Shown piece after piece: positions 33,216-43,445 of a stretch of 64,000 nt of DNA. Position numbers and translations under genes: made by a program. This DNA comes from Micrasema longulum (lineage: Eukaryota; Arthropoda; Insecta; Trichoptera; Brachycentridae). The first letter of the stretch is position 1; the number at the start of each line of letters is the position of its first letter. The notes under the pieces are model-generated. The model ran no database searches and was not told the origin of the DNA. It saw only the letters and a list, made by a program, of their open reading frames with translations. The stretch spans positions 141,630 to 205,629 of the forward strand of contig JAGVSM010000981.1 in the NCBI GenBank assembly GCA_022494885.1, given 5' to 3'.

Positions 33216-33664
33216 TAATAAAAAAATATTTTCCCTTCTGATGAAAAACTGTTTCATATTTGGACACTTGACACACCTGGCAGTCCACCACACCAATTTG
33301 ATACGCCACCAGCTGCTAGAAAACGGAAACTTGGGAAGCCAGACTTTCTCCGTTCAGCGCTGGTACTAGACACGAAAAGCAACATTACAACCCACACTCG
33401 ACATTTTCGTAAATTCAACTCATTTTTATGCAACATCTAAATTCATTCAATATTGTCTAAATTTCTTATTATTATATTCGATACATTTGTAATAATTCAA
33501 TATGTTTTAAAATTAGAAATAATCTTCATGTAAGTAAATCTTTCATTTCAATACACGCAACCTATACAACAAAATCTTTCTTAATTTTAATTTAATATAA
33601 TCGTTTTTACGCGAAAAACATTCATTACATTTACATTTTAACTTTTTTTTTTTTAATATTGTTA

Positions 33665-33842
33665 TTATTTATTTATTTATTTTTTGCACCACAACAGGCC
33701 AGAAGGCCTAATTACAGTGGTGAATTACATCACAGAGCTTGAGAAAAATCACATTTTAATTTTTGTGTTCTCACCGGGAATCGAACCCGGAACCTTCCGT
33801 GCGTGAGTCAAGCGTCTTGACCACTACACCACGGAGGCCGCC
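33665..33842 (-). repeat. SINE-C copy, full length, best preserved
   Basis: On the minus strand: GGCGGCCTCCGTGGTGTAGT, GGTCAAGACGCTTGACTCAC, B box GGTTCGATTCC (33778-33788), CGGTGAGAACACAAAAATTA, the TGTGATGTAATTCACCACTG block, TAGGCCTTCTGGCCTGTTGT and an (AAATA)n tail at 33669-33682. The intact A and B boxes suggest a young copy. Confidence 0.92.
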
Positions 33843-33965
33843 AATTACATACATATAATTTGTGAACAATATCTAAAATAAGAATTTGTCATTATTATAC
33901 CAATGTCATATGTATTATTTATTGTTTGTGAACCAAAATAAATCTTACACATCATACAACAATGT

Positions 33966-34205
33966 TTGAGTATGTCCAAATGCTTGCAGACTGGCTGGAT
34001 TTCCTGCGTAGGGAGTTATTCACATTTAAATTTATTGCAACAGAGAAGGAAAACATTATTGAGAAGGGAATATGGAAGTCCAGGCATTTACAGGGCTTAT
34101 GACCTGTCATTGGCTAGTTTAAGTAGCCATTTTACACACTGTCTAACATTCACCATTCTGCCCATGTTTAAACATCCACATTTTCTCAACTCTTCCATCT
34201 GTTGC
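33966..34205 (+). repeat. SINE-B copy, plus arm of a fold-back
   Basis: GTCCAAATGCTTGCAGACTG, GCAACAGAGAAGGAAAACAT, GAATATGGAAGTCCAGGCAT, TTACAGGGCTTATGACCTG, CACACTGTCTAACATTCACC, then CTCAACTCTTCCATCTGTT. The last block is repeated in reverse in the next entry. Confidence 0.85.
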
Positions 34206-34312
34206 GGCTTCCATTTGTTTCATCCGGATGAATCTTACCCGCATGATAAAGGTTTCAGCTCCTTTACTTCACAAAAGTTAACAGATGGAAGAGTTGAGGA
34301 AATATGTGGTGC
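34206..34312 (-). repeat. SINE-B 3' extension, inverted (minus arm)
   Basis: On the minus strand: CTCAACTCTTCCATCTGTTA, ACTTTTGTGAAGTAAAGGAG, CTGAAACCTTTATCATGCGG and GTAAGATTCATCCGGATG. It is the reverse of the SINE-B end and pairs with 34176-34202, making a hairpin of about 27 bp with a 75-nt loop. Confidence 0.75.
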
Positions 34313-34321
34313 AAAGCCAGC

Positions 34322-35160
34322 TACCTAGTATTTAATATGAAAAAATGTAAAATAACGCACTTTTATAGAATGAAAAAACCTGTCTCCATTGATTACAAAA
34401 TAGAAAATATTAATTTAGATGCAGTCAACTCTACTAAAGACCTCGGAGTTATCATGGACTGTAAACTTCCCTTCAATGAACATATTGATACTATAATTAA
34501 CAAGTCACTAAAACTTTTGGGTTTTGTTAGCGGGACGTCTAGTGACTTCGCTAATATGTTCACGGTTATAACACTATTGCTCACTTGTTCATCCTCTTTT
34601 AGAATATCCATCCATGATCTGGTCTCCCTTTTTTGTAGGCTGGATAAATCATATCGAATATGCAACATCGTTTTCCAAGCAAAATTGCATGGATGATTGG
34701 CCTCGAGAGGGGAGACTACACTTACGAAAAATGGAGTCAATGTTAAAAATCCCAAGTCTACAAAAACGTAGAAATAACATTGACTCCATATTTATGTTTA
34801 ATTTACTTAATGGCTTAATTGATGTACCATCGTTACTGGAACAAGTGGCATTCAATGTTCCGATCCGCCGGTTGCGAAATAATAGTGTGCTGCTCCTCAA
34901 AACTATGGGTTGCATGCACCAATGTCCCAATTGTGTCGTATTGTAAACTAGAGGCAAGATCTGGACTTTTTTGGTGTAAGTTTTAATAGATTTAAAAAAT
35001 CAATGAGATGGACAGGATCTTGTCTTGAGGTAGTAATTTTTATTTTTTTGTCCTAGCTTTAATTTTATTTAGTTGTATTTTATTTAATAAGGGCCTTTAT
35101 TTATTTATAATACTAGAAATCAAACACTGATTTGAGTCTTCTGAGCACTTTATTTTATTT
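34322..35160 (+). pseudogene. LINE ORF2 fragment (post-palm region to 3' end)
   Basis: Starts inside the RT at LVFNMKKCKITHFYRMKKPV, followed by STKDLGVIMDCKLPFNEHID and KSLKLLGFVSGTSSDF. After a frameshift the second frame (34614-34937) gives IWSPFFVGWINHIEYA, SLQKRRNNIDSIFMFNLLNG and LIDVPSLLEQVAFNVPIRRL. These are the connection and thumb region and the C-terminal helices of a non-LTR reverse transcriptase. The catalytic palm is missing (5' truncation right after YADD, at the junction with SINE-B). The 3' UTR is AT-rich to about 35160. Dead. Confidence 0.85.
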
Positions 35161-35424
35161 TTACAAACATAAAAAATATAAAAACAAAACTTTCGTGAAA
35201 ATTGTTTCGCTTTGAAGATTAGATGGATTGAATGTCCTCATATAGTTATATAATTCAAGGTACTTAAGTAGAAAATAAAAGTAATCTTTTGAACTAAAGC
35301 ATGTAAATTAATCATAATTGAGGGAAAAAACAATGGTTACCGTAACCCTTTATTTATTATAAGAAATTGTATTTATCATCGTTAGAATAGACTGCATAAG
35401 TCCTTTAAATAAATAAATAAATGT

Positions 35425-35590
35425 GGATGCCTAAACATGGGCAGAATGGTGAATGTTATACAGTGGGTAAAGTGGCCACTTAAACCACCCAATGACAGGT
35501 CATAAGTCCTGTAAATGCCTAGACTTCCATATTCCTTTCACAATAATGTTTTCCCTCTCTGTTGCAATAAATTTACACATGATAATTTTA
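35425..35590 (-). repeat. SINE-B copy
   Basis: On the minus strand: GCAACAGAGAGGGAAAACAT, GGAATATGGAAGTCTAGGCA, TTTACAGGACTTATGACCTG, TCATTGGGTGG, GTGGCCACTTTACCCACTGT, and CATTCTGCCCATGTTTAGGC. It follows directly on an (AAATA)n tract at 35408-35425, probably a LINE tail. Confidence 0.83.
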
Positions 35591-35599
35591 TTGATTTTT

Positions 35600-36389
35600 T
35601 TTATCACGCGTAAAAATAAGTATAAATTTCGGTTTACGTAAATAATTTGATGAAGCATAAGTTTGAATACAATTATTTAAATGTCCCAATACTTTACATA
35701 AGCCATTTTTAATTCAAGAACAAATAAATATTTTCTTGCAAAGTTTGAAGTAGGGAAAACCTTTTTGTCATAAAAAGGCCATTGACAATCACTCTTGTGA
35801 GAGGTTAAGTCTTTCTGAATAATTCTTAGTGGTTTCAGTCGCGTCGGTTACTCATGAATTATTCAAATCAATAAAGCAGAAAGTGATGTTCCTTTAATAT
35901 TCTTACTTCACCCAAACTTTTATGATACTTTCCACCCTCCTTCATTCCTCTCTACTTTACCTTCTAAGGTGATACATTTAAACTGTATATTTTATTACAG
36001 AAAGATTTCTATACTCTGATCGATGACATTATTAAAATAGAAATTATAATGAACTCAGTATTGATGTGGACATTTTTAACTGCACGTTGTATTTATACAG
36101 AAAATTTCTTCATGGGGTTGATTATTTGGGATAGTTGCTGAATGTACATCTTAAGTAATTTATGCCATGAACATATATGTGCCGCATATAATGTATATGT
36201 TTATGTATGTTTTATATGTGTCTGTGCGTGGATGGCTCGGAGTATGCGTTCGGTATTTTTGTTTATTTTAATTTATTACCAACGATAACCTCCATGGAAA
36301 ACGCAAATGCTAACAATTATTATTTTTTCACTTGAGTTTCTTATCTATTTTTTTTCACGTTTAATGTTTACCCTTTTGCATAATTTAAG
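35600..36389. other. Unassigned AT-rich DNA
   Basis: Nothing recognised apart from AT-rich runs; the last part may already be 3' UTR of the LINE tail that follows. Confidence 0.45.
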
Positions 36390-36467
36390 ATAACTTTATT
36401 GGTCTTTTTATGTCAAAAAATAATTGTTATTTTTAATATTTATTATGCACGACTGTATGTTTTCTGA
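36390..36467 (+). repeat. LINE (group L12) 3' tail
   Basis: CACGACTGTATGTTTTCTGA directly precedes the microsatellite and matches 28204-28225 and the minus copy near 47155. Confidence 0.6.
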
Positions 36468-36609
36468 ATAAAATAAAATAAAATAAAATAAAATAAAATA
36501 AAATAAAATAAAATAAAATAAAATAAAATAAAATAAAATAAAATAAAATAAAATAAAATAAAATAAAATAAAATAAAATAAAATAAAATAAAATGAAATA
36601 AAATAAAAT
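36468..36609. repeat. (AAAAT)n microsatellite
   Basis: About 28 uninterrupted copies of a 5-bp unit with one substitution near 36595 (AAATG). It starts exactly at the polyA-like tail of the LINE 3' end, so it probably grew from that tail. Confidence 0.97.
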
Positions 36610-36974
36610 TCCCTTGAAATGTTTAAAGAGTTAATCGCATTGATGAATGAGTATATGACTTAATATTTTTTTAGTCAATGAGAAAAATCACTTGTTTTTA
36701 AAAATTATTTCTACGATCAAACTAAATCAAAAAATAGTATCGAATATTTTAACCCATTGTATTATCGATGGAAAGATTTTTTTAAAGTTTTGTAATTTTG
36801 AAATTACTCCGCGTGTGGCGTCATATTTTCTCTCAGATGAGTTCTGCTGGTTGGTAAATTGGTTTCCTAATCTATTATTGATTGATTCAGAAGAACTAGT
36901 GCTTTCGTCGTTCGTTTGTTTTCATTATTTTTTTCATTCATTTCCAAGAAACTTCACCCAACAACTTAATGCTC

Positions 36975-37345
36975 TAACTTTTACCGCGTAGACCATGATT
37001 GTATGTGCTCTTTTATGCGTTTTTTAAAGGCCCTACCCGTTTGGCCTACGTAGCATGTATTTTTACAGTCGTTACAATTAAGAAGGTAAGTTCCTGAGTT
37101 GGAAAACGTATTTTTTTGTCTTACGTATTAACCAACAAATTAGCTAAAGAATAATTATTTTAAAAAGCTGTTTGTTTGATTCTATATTTAATGTTAAATC
37201 TAAGAAGCTGATTTTTTCCCCTCCTAACTCTATTGTTGATTGGATTGACTTTTTAACTGAGTTTAATTCTAATAGGAACATATTAAGCTGGTTCTTTGTT
37301 CCAACCCACAAAATAATGATGTCATCGACATATATCGACGATAGA
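36975..37345 (-). pseudogene. Penelope-like element fossil (RT end plus GIY-YIG nuclease)
   Basis: On the minus strand, from 37345: SSIYVDDIIILWVGTKNQLN (YVDD, RT motif C, 37332-37321), MFLLELNSVKKSIQSTIELG and GEKISFLDLTLNIESNKQLF. This is the RT signature of Penelope-like elements ('YVDDI...', 'I.FTIE', 'I.FLDL'). After a lesion comes NSGTYLLNCNDCKNTCYVGQ then TGRAFKKRIKEHIQSW, the GTY...YVG core of the GIY-YIG endonuclease that PLEs carry after the RT. That run is open without a stop. The RT before YVDD is deleted and the segment between the two domains is shortened, so the copy is dead. The plus frame 36692-36991 is a shadow. Confidence 0.88.
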
Positions 37346-37427
37346 ATTTAACGTGTTTAAATAATTTTAGATTTATTATTTTATTTTTAATAAAGTCCAC
37401 AAAAAATCTGCAAGCGCGGGTGAGATC

Positions 37428-37480
37428 GGACACTCCATCGTGAAGATGTCGCGAAAGCGATGAAACCGGTCACTGGATTT
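37428..37480 (+). ncRNA. Hammerhead-ribozyme-like core beside the PLE fossil
   Basis: GTGAAGA (37440-37446; one change from CUGANGA), an extra T, stem II GTCGC-GAAA-GCGAT (37448-37461), GAAA (37462-37465), then CCGGTC (37466-37471), where ACCGGT is a palindrome that could form stem III in dimers. TCCA (37434-37437) could pair with TGGA (37474-37477) as part of stem I. Hammerheads of this kind are known from the terminal repeats of Penelope-like elements. It is on the strand opposite to the PLE frame. The lost first C makes activity unlikely. Confidence 0.6.
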
Positions 37481-37484
37481 TCCA

Positions 37485-39405
37485 AATTTGTGGATTTAAG
37501 TATCACTCGTCTTTTATTTATATAATAAATAAATATATACTGGGTAATGTAAAAAAAAGTGGAATTTTAATTATTTATATTCTTATTGTTAACTACAAAA
37601 GTAAGTCAAAATAAACGTATGTTGGACGTTTCAATCTGATAAGAAACTTCCGTAAAGTAGAAAAAAGCCTTACACCAAAAGAAGAATAAGCAATCGAACA
37701 TTCTTTTTAAGAGTTATACTAACATCTACTTTAGTGTTTCTACTAAGGACGTGTATTATTTATGGTAAAAACAATTTCATTTGTCTTAGCTATTGTAATA
37801 TTATACAAATCAATACGTCTATTGTCCTTGTGTTTTTTTTATTTAGAAGCATTTTCTTCCATTTCATTTCCTGAAAAAAATGTATTTTGGCGTTTTATGT
37901 AAGGATATCAAATAATCTGTATGTTTGTTACACTAATATATTAAAAGTGTTCCATTATTTAAAATATATATACCGAAAAAAAACCTACGCTACCATTCGC
38001 CACTAAAGTATAAATTGTTTTTACTCTCCCCTGAATAAAAATAGGTTTGGGACTTACGATTTTTACAAGTGAGGCCGACGATATTATCTCTTGCGTGGCT
38101 GTGGCGTAACACGAGTCTACATGGGACGCAAGATTTGATATATCTCTCTTATTTATTTAAATAATGAAGTTGTAATTTTTGTAATCTTTGAATTGACATT
38201 TTCACATGGGATTTTGAAAGCATAATTTGTACGAATTTGCTGGATTTTGATAAAAAAAATATTCATCCTTACTATGCGATGCATAATAATACGAATGAAA
38301 GTGATGCGAATACCACTTTGAATTGGTTTTACCGTTTAAAAAAGAGCATGAGAAGATTAAGGGTGACAGAGACGCTGTTCCCGTGGCTGGTGTTTGTGTG
38401 AAAGAGGGAAAAAAAACAAAAGAAGAAATTCTTTCAATAAGTCGGTTATTGGCAGTAAGCGGGAGTGCACGCTAGTTATATGACTAGCGTATTTAGGATT
38501 TTAAAATTATTTTGCTAAATCATACCTAAAATGAATGAAAAGGAATTATATCGCCATATTTTTTTTTAAATGTCTGAAATTCAGAATATGGTGACTTTTG
38601 CTTGAAGTAACACGATGTTTGATCACCGCGTGTAAAGGAAATTTCTGATACAGCCTTTTCAGAGTTACTAAAGGAAAAAACGAAATACCTACAGCTAAGG
38701 CATTTTTTTAGCGTTTGGCTCATATTTACGAACGATTATTTGTGTTCACATAATACACAGGTAAGAAGTTTATAGATTTATTGTAAATATAGTTTTTTCA
38801 ATAGCGTAAATATCTAAAAAATATTTTTATACTTCATAATATGCCAGTAGTTATGCCTAAAGTTGACCTTGTTTGCTCATTTCGCTCCCTTAATACTGAA
38901 GGTTATCATTTTATTTTCTTATACCATTATTTGATTCTCCAGTATTGTGTCATCGGGGATTTAATCCAAAACATAAATAGTGGAAGAGTAATAAGATTAT
39001 GAGATGATAATATTTTCGCGAAAGTTCTAAACTTGTACCTATCTTATTGAATGAAAGATTTATGTTTATTAACTGTACGGAAACTTCTCGTAGTTAAAAA
39101 TTTTCCGGATCATTTACAAAGAAACGCTTCATGTAATCACATTTTCGCTCATATAACCCACAACATAACATTTAAAAGGATTTTCTCCAATCATGGCACT
39201 TTGCCAAAAATCACTTGCCAATAACGTTTTTTATTGAAAACTAAAGCTTTTTCGCAGCAATATTTTTAATACATTTATCATAAACAATAATATTTTGCTG
39301 GAAGCGTTGTCATAACTCGCGAGCTGTTATTGCATATCAGAAGTAGTTTTTACAAACATTATTGTAAAGTTACAGCCATCATCATTATTGCAAAAGTATA
39401 AATTG
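37485..39405. other. Unassigned AT-rich DNA with one hairpin
   Basis: Contains a perfect 8-bp inverted repeat ACGCTAGT / ACTAGCGT with a 6-nt loop at 38469-38490. No gene or family recognised; the minus frame 38526-38723 is unassigned. Confidence 0.45.
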
Positions 39406-39409
39406 GTAA

Positions 39410-39565
39410 TCATCCTTACCATTTCTCTATCTGCACCTTATGGTGTATAAGGCACATCATTGGTACACCATTTAATATTTCTTCTTTAATATTTTTTACA
39501 AAAAAAGTTGTAGTAGAGCGAGATTCAAACCAAGTACCTCCTGATTCGGAGTCTAGATGCAAAGT
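39410..39565 (-). repeat. Composite SINE fragment
   Basis: Minus-strand head like SINE-D (GGAGGTACTTGGTTTGAATC, 39516-39535) followed by a SINE-A-like 3' end (GTACCAATGATGTGCCTTAT, 39456-39475). It looks like a recombinant or two abutting fragments. Confidence 0.5.
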
Positions 39566-39944
39566 TTTTTTAATTACAAATTATAATTATCTTAATCACA
39601 AATAATTAAATGTTTTGAAAAAATACAAATATTTTTTTGGCAAGCAACTTAAAAGTAAACCAAAATATAGCAACACTTTTATCTTCTCATAACCACTTAA
39701 TATTTTTTAATATTCCAAATACATTTTTCAAATACAAAAATGTGATAATTGAATACCTTTTTTGTAGTTATATTTACTTTGCCTTCAATCAAAACTCATG
39801 AACAATATCTATAAAAGTAAAGATTTTGGGAAATGCAAATTATTCTTTAAAAATTCATTTGTGTTTTTTACATAAATTTCAAATGAAATGGAAATATTTT
39901 TTTTTATATTTATGTGCAATAAATTAACACTTGGCTTAATATTT

Positions 39945-41200
39945 TACGCCTCCAAAATACTGGCAATACTATTTTGCGGAGAATCGAACTAAAATATGAA
40001 GTCACTCTTACTCGAAACTAATTTGGATTTAGAAAAGGAATGGGAAATAGGGAGGTTAAACTGCCTTTGCGAATAATACTGGAGAAAAGATTAAATACAA
40101 ATCATAATACGTTTATTGCTTTTGTGGATACATTAAAAGCCTTTGACTATGTTGAATGGAAAACAGTCTTTAAAGTAATGAAAAAAGTAGAAGTGAAATA
40201 TAGAGACAGGAGAATTATATCTGCGCTATATAAAAATAAAGCTGCTGTAATTCCATATGGAAATGTCAAAAACAAGCTTAAATAAGACGAAACAGTAAGA
40301 CAAATATGCTATCTGTGGCCAGTAGTCTTAAATTGATATAAGATTGTGTGATAAATGAAATCAGAAAAAAAAATAACCATACAGAAGATATAAAAATACA
40401 TGGACAAAAGATATGTATGATAAGGTTTGATGTTGATATTGCTTTGATTGCTAAATGATTAAAAAAATCATGAAAGCTCTGACAGGTATGGAGAATGTAC
40501 TCAATAAAATAAACAGGAGCAAAACTAGACGACTGTGGCCCGTAATGAGTAGCAAATAAATGTAGTAATGTCAGAAGCAACATGGAAAAACGTGAAAGAA
40601 TTTAAGTACTTTGAAAACAGGATTCCCTGGGATTGTAGAGCAAAGATTCTACATAAATCAAGCAAGGCTTGCGTTCAACAAAAAATCTAAGGTTCTGGAG
40701 TCAAACAACATAGACCTTAAACTCCGCAAGCAACTTGCCAAGACTTGTATGGAGTAAATAAATGTACGGCTGTGAGACATAATGCCTTACCAAAAAATAT
40801 AAAAAACACACTGTGTAACTTTAAGATGTGTTGTTACAGAAGAATATTAAGAATTTCCTGGAGAGATCAGATAACTATTAACGACGTTCTAAGTATAATC
40901 GAAGAAGGGAGGCACTTAATCAAAACCATCTCAGAGAGGCGACCCCAATAGATCGGCCGCATTATGCGCCGTATGGGTCTCTTGTATGACATAATAGAGG
41001 GAATGGCCAAGGGGACAAATCACAGAGGGCGCCCCCGACGGGGGTATTTACAACTAGTGTGCGAGGACTCAAACTGCGACTCATAGTCTTATGTTGAGCT
41101 GAAGAGGGCTGCAGAGAATAGAGTGCAGAGAGGAACGAGATGCAGGACTTTCCTCAAAGTAATCCCCAAGATGGAGACTGCGAAGAAGAAATGATGTTTT
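39945..41200 (+). pseudogene. LINE ORF2 pseudogene, reverse transcriptase to 3' end
   Basis: The longest LINE fossil here. In order: ILRRIELKYEVTLTRN, FGFRKGMGNRE, motif A FIAFVDTLKAFDYVEW (usual AFIDLEKAFD), RDRRIISALYKNKAAVI, and motif C as RFDVDIALIAK at 40423-40449, where the catalytic FADD has become FDVD. Then come KEFKYFENRIPWDCR, NNIDLKLRKQLAKTC, CCYRRILRISWRDQITINDV, IMRRMGLLYDIIEGMAKGTN and HRGRPRRGYLQL. The order matches a RTE/CR1-type ORF2 from fingers to tail. Several stops and frameshifts, the lost catalytic residue and the missing endonuclease make it dead. It ends at AAGAAGAAATGATG. Confidence 0.9.
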
Positions 41201-41204
41201 AAGT

Positions 41205-42080
41205 ACAATAATCGATACACTAAAGTCATCTACGGTTTTCTCATTCTTCAAAAGTATTTTTGTCGCTTTATTATCCGGGTATGATCAAATTACAGTTTCA
41301 ACTAACTTGATTTTTAAAACAAAATATTGTATTAATGAATTAATTTTTACTCCGTGGTAATTTTATAAGCGTCAGCATTCTTATTTAAAACCCACGATTT
41401 TTGAAAGTCTACTGTCGATTGTCATTAACACAATATAATTATGTGTGGGGTAATTACTAAAACTAGGTAATTTCAAAATCAGAAGTGATTAATTACAATC
41501 ATGCTATAATGACTTAAATGAATAACTTATTTATGTGTAGGATTTATGGAAGATGATGGAAATATGTGTTTTTTGTGGGTAACTCACAAATGCTGATTTC
41601 GAAGTTAAGGCATACTAAACGAATGTGGAAATGTGTTTTGACGCTGCTCGGTTAAGTTTCGATAAAAATTGGAACCTCGATATTCAAGAATATAGTGTAT
41701 TCGTAAATATTGACTAGTTAATTTTTATCTAAACTCAACCGGACAGCGTCACAACAAACTACCAAATAAATTTCGAATAGTAAAATTATTACAAATGAAT
41801 TAATTTTTTAATTTTTCTTTTATTTATAAATCGTATAACACAAAGTATTTTACAAGAATAATACGTTGAATTACATTTCCAGGATTTATAACAACTCAAT
41901 TCGAGACATAAATAGTAGGTATAAACAATTAAAAAATAATGCATATTGAGAACAACAAAGAAAATAAAGAAGTTTAGCACCTTTATAACTAAATATAGCA
42001 CAACAATATGTACGCCAAAAACCTTTTATTACACAAATCGAATAAATATATAAAAAAAACTCTTTTAAGAATAAAAAAAG
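41205..42080. other. Unassigned AT-rich DNA
   Basis: Nothing recognised; overlapping minus frames 41789-42001 and 41886-42143 are chance. Confidence 0.45.
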
Positions 42081-42084
42081 AAGT

Positions 42085-42325
42085 GAATCCACTAAGGGAG
42101 ATACGGTCATTAACATCACATGCCATGCAGATGATGCAGCCATGGTGATGATAAGAACATATCCATCTCAGTTAGTAAACATCTGGATGCCTAAGAAATG
42201 TCGTATAGTACAATGAACATGTGATTATTGGAAACGTAATTTGGATATATAAGACGTGTGTCAAACCGATCATGGTGTATACAATAAAGGCGAGGATAGA
42301 TAGAGAGAAAATAAAAAATAATAAA
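42085..42325 (+). pseudogene. LINE RT remnant with HADD motif
   Basis: GDTVINITCHADDAAMVMIR contains the RT motif C as HADD (42124-42135; usual YADD). After a deletion the frame resumes as IYKTCVKPIMVYTIKARID, the post-palm block 'IYK.CVRPI..YA.E.R'. Both catalytic aspartates are still encoded, but most of the RT is gone. The likely type is RTE-like. Confidence 0.78.
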
Positions 42326-42600
42326 AAAATTAGCTTTGTACAATTTAGTACGTTTTTATATTCTCTTTTGTAAATTCAAACTCAAATGAATTTATCTTTC
42401 AAAAATAATATTACCAACGAAACAAAAAAATAAGGCCATCAAATTGGGACAGCATATTATCAGACCAGGAACCCGAGAGTAAATATATGTAATGATTAAA
42501 TAATGTAGTAAATGTATGTTGTTAACCAACGCCGGCGCCGTTTTACTGCGACATTGTAAATCTTTTACCCTAAATTTTCCGTGTCAAAGTTCTCATTGAT

Positions 42601-42897
42601 TTAAAACATCAGAGTCGTAAAATTGCGATCACCGCATATGAAAAGCAGATATTTGTGATGAAATGCACGTGGTATAATTTTTATTTCAGTTGGCTCGTTA
42701 ACAAAGGTTCGGGTCATTTGACTAGGCTTGTCAGGTAGCCGTGGCGGGGATGTAGAACAATCATTGTCTTCCGACATGGAAGTGCCTTGTGCCTTGTGCC
42801 GTGTTGGATGTTGCGGACAAACTTTATGTTGCCGGAGCCAAATTTCGCTATGATATTGCTTTTGTTGGGTAACATGAGGCGTGCCAGCAGTCAGCAA
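42601..42897 (-). CDS. Unrecognised 98-residue open frame
   Basis: The first Met is at 42897. The protein has an even amino-acid mix (H, Q, T, P and S rich in the first half, then PTEIKIIPRAFHHKYLLFIC) unlike the AT-driven frames around it. The DNA has a GTGCCTT tandem near 42782-42795. No domain or family is recognised and no promoter or splice signals were identified. It may be part of a decayed mobile element or an exon. Low confidence that it is a gene. Confidence 0.2.
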   Translation of the reverse strand: MLTAGTPHVTQQKQYHSEIWLRQHKVCPQHPTRHKAQGTSMSEDNDCSTSPPRLPDKPSQMTRTFVNEPTEIKIIPRAFHHKYLLFICGDRNFTTLMF

Positions 42898-43219
42898 TGA
42901 TACAGGAAGAAGGTCGAGCTGGAGATAATTCTAATTAATTCTCGTGGGTGATTATACTGATTTATGGGTGAACGTGCATACATTATCGCATTCAAAAGTT
43001 TAAATACACCACCGGTGTTGAAGAGATACGGAGAAATCTATTAATTTAATTATGATGTAATATTTCACGCGAGTTTTCAAACATTTTATATTGAATACTA
43101 CTAAAAATTTCGCGTGTCCGCGTTTTAGAGGTTTGACAATATTAATCAATTAATCTTGGAATATTTAATTAATTAATCTTGGAATGTTAATTCGCCATAA
43201 AAATGACGTTCTACTGTTT

Positions 43220-43445
43220 TTATTTGTAGTTTAGTGGTCGGCGCATTTGCCTACGATGCTTGAGGTTAAGGTTCGATTCCTGGCAGGTTCAACGTGAAAT
43301 ATGTGTTACACTATTTGAGTTTTCCAAATGTTTGTAGACAAAACACTGGATTCTAACCCTTCGAGTCATTAAGATTAACAAATTACATTATAACAATAGG
43401 AATGGAGAATACGTTAAAGAAGGGAATATGGAGATCTAGGTATTT
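43220..43445 (+). repeat. SINE-B copy, head and body (left part of a split copy)
   Basis: The best head in the family: TTTGTAGTTTAGTGGTCGGC (A box), B box GGTTCGATTCC (43270-43280), TGGCAGGTTCAACGTGAAAT, then the body TCCAAATGTTTGTAGAC, AATGGAGAATACGTTAAAGA and GGGAATATGGAGATCTAGGT. It is cut at TATTT by the LINE insertion that follows and resumes at 43850. Confidence 0.85.

Noticed and set aside
33770..33842. Possible tRNA gene on the minus strand
   Set aside because: The A and B boxes are intact, but the sequence continues into the SINE-C body and an (AAATA)n tail; there is no anticodon stem.
36692..36991. 99-residue plus-strand frame as a gene
   Set aside because: It overlaps the minus-strand PLE GIY-YIG region and is AT-driven; a shadow frame.
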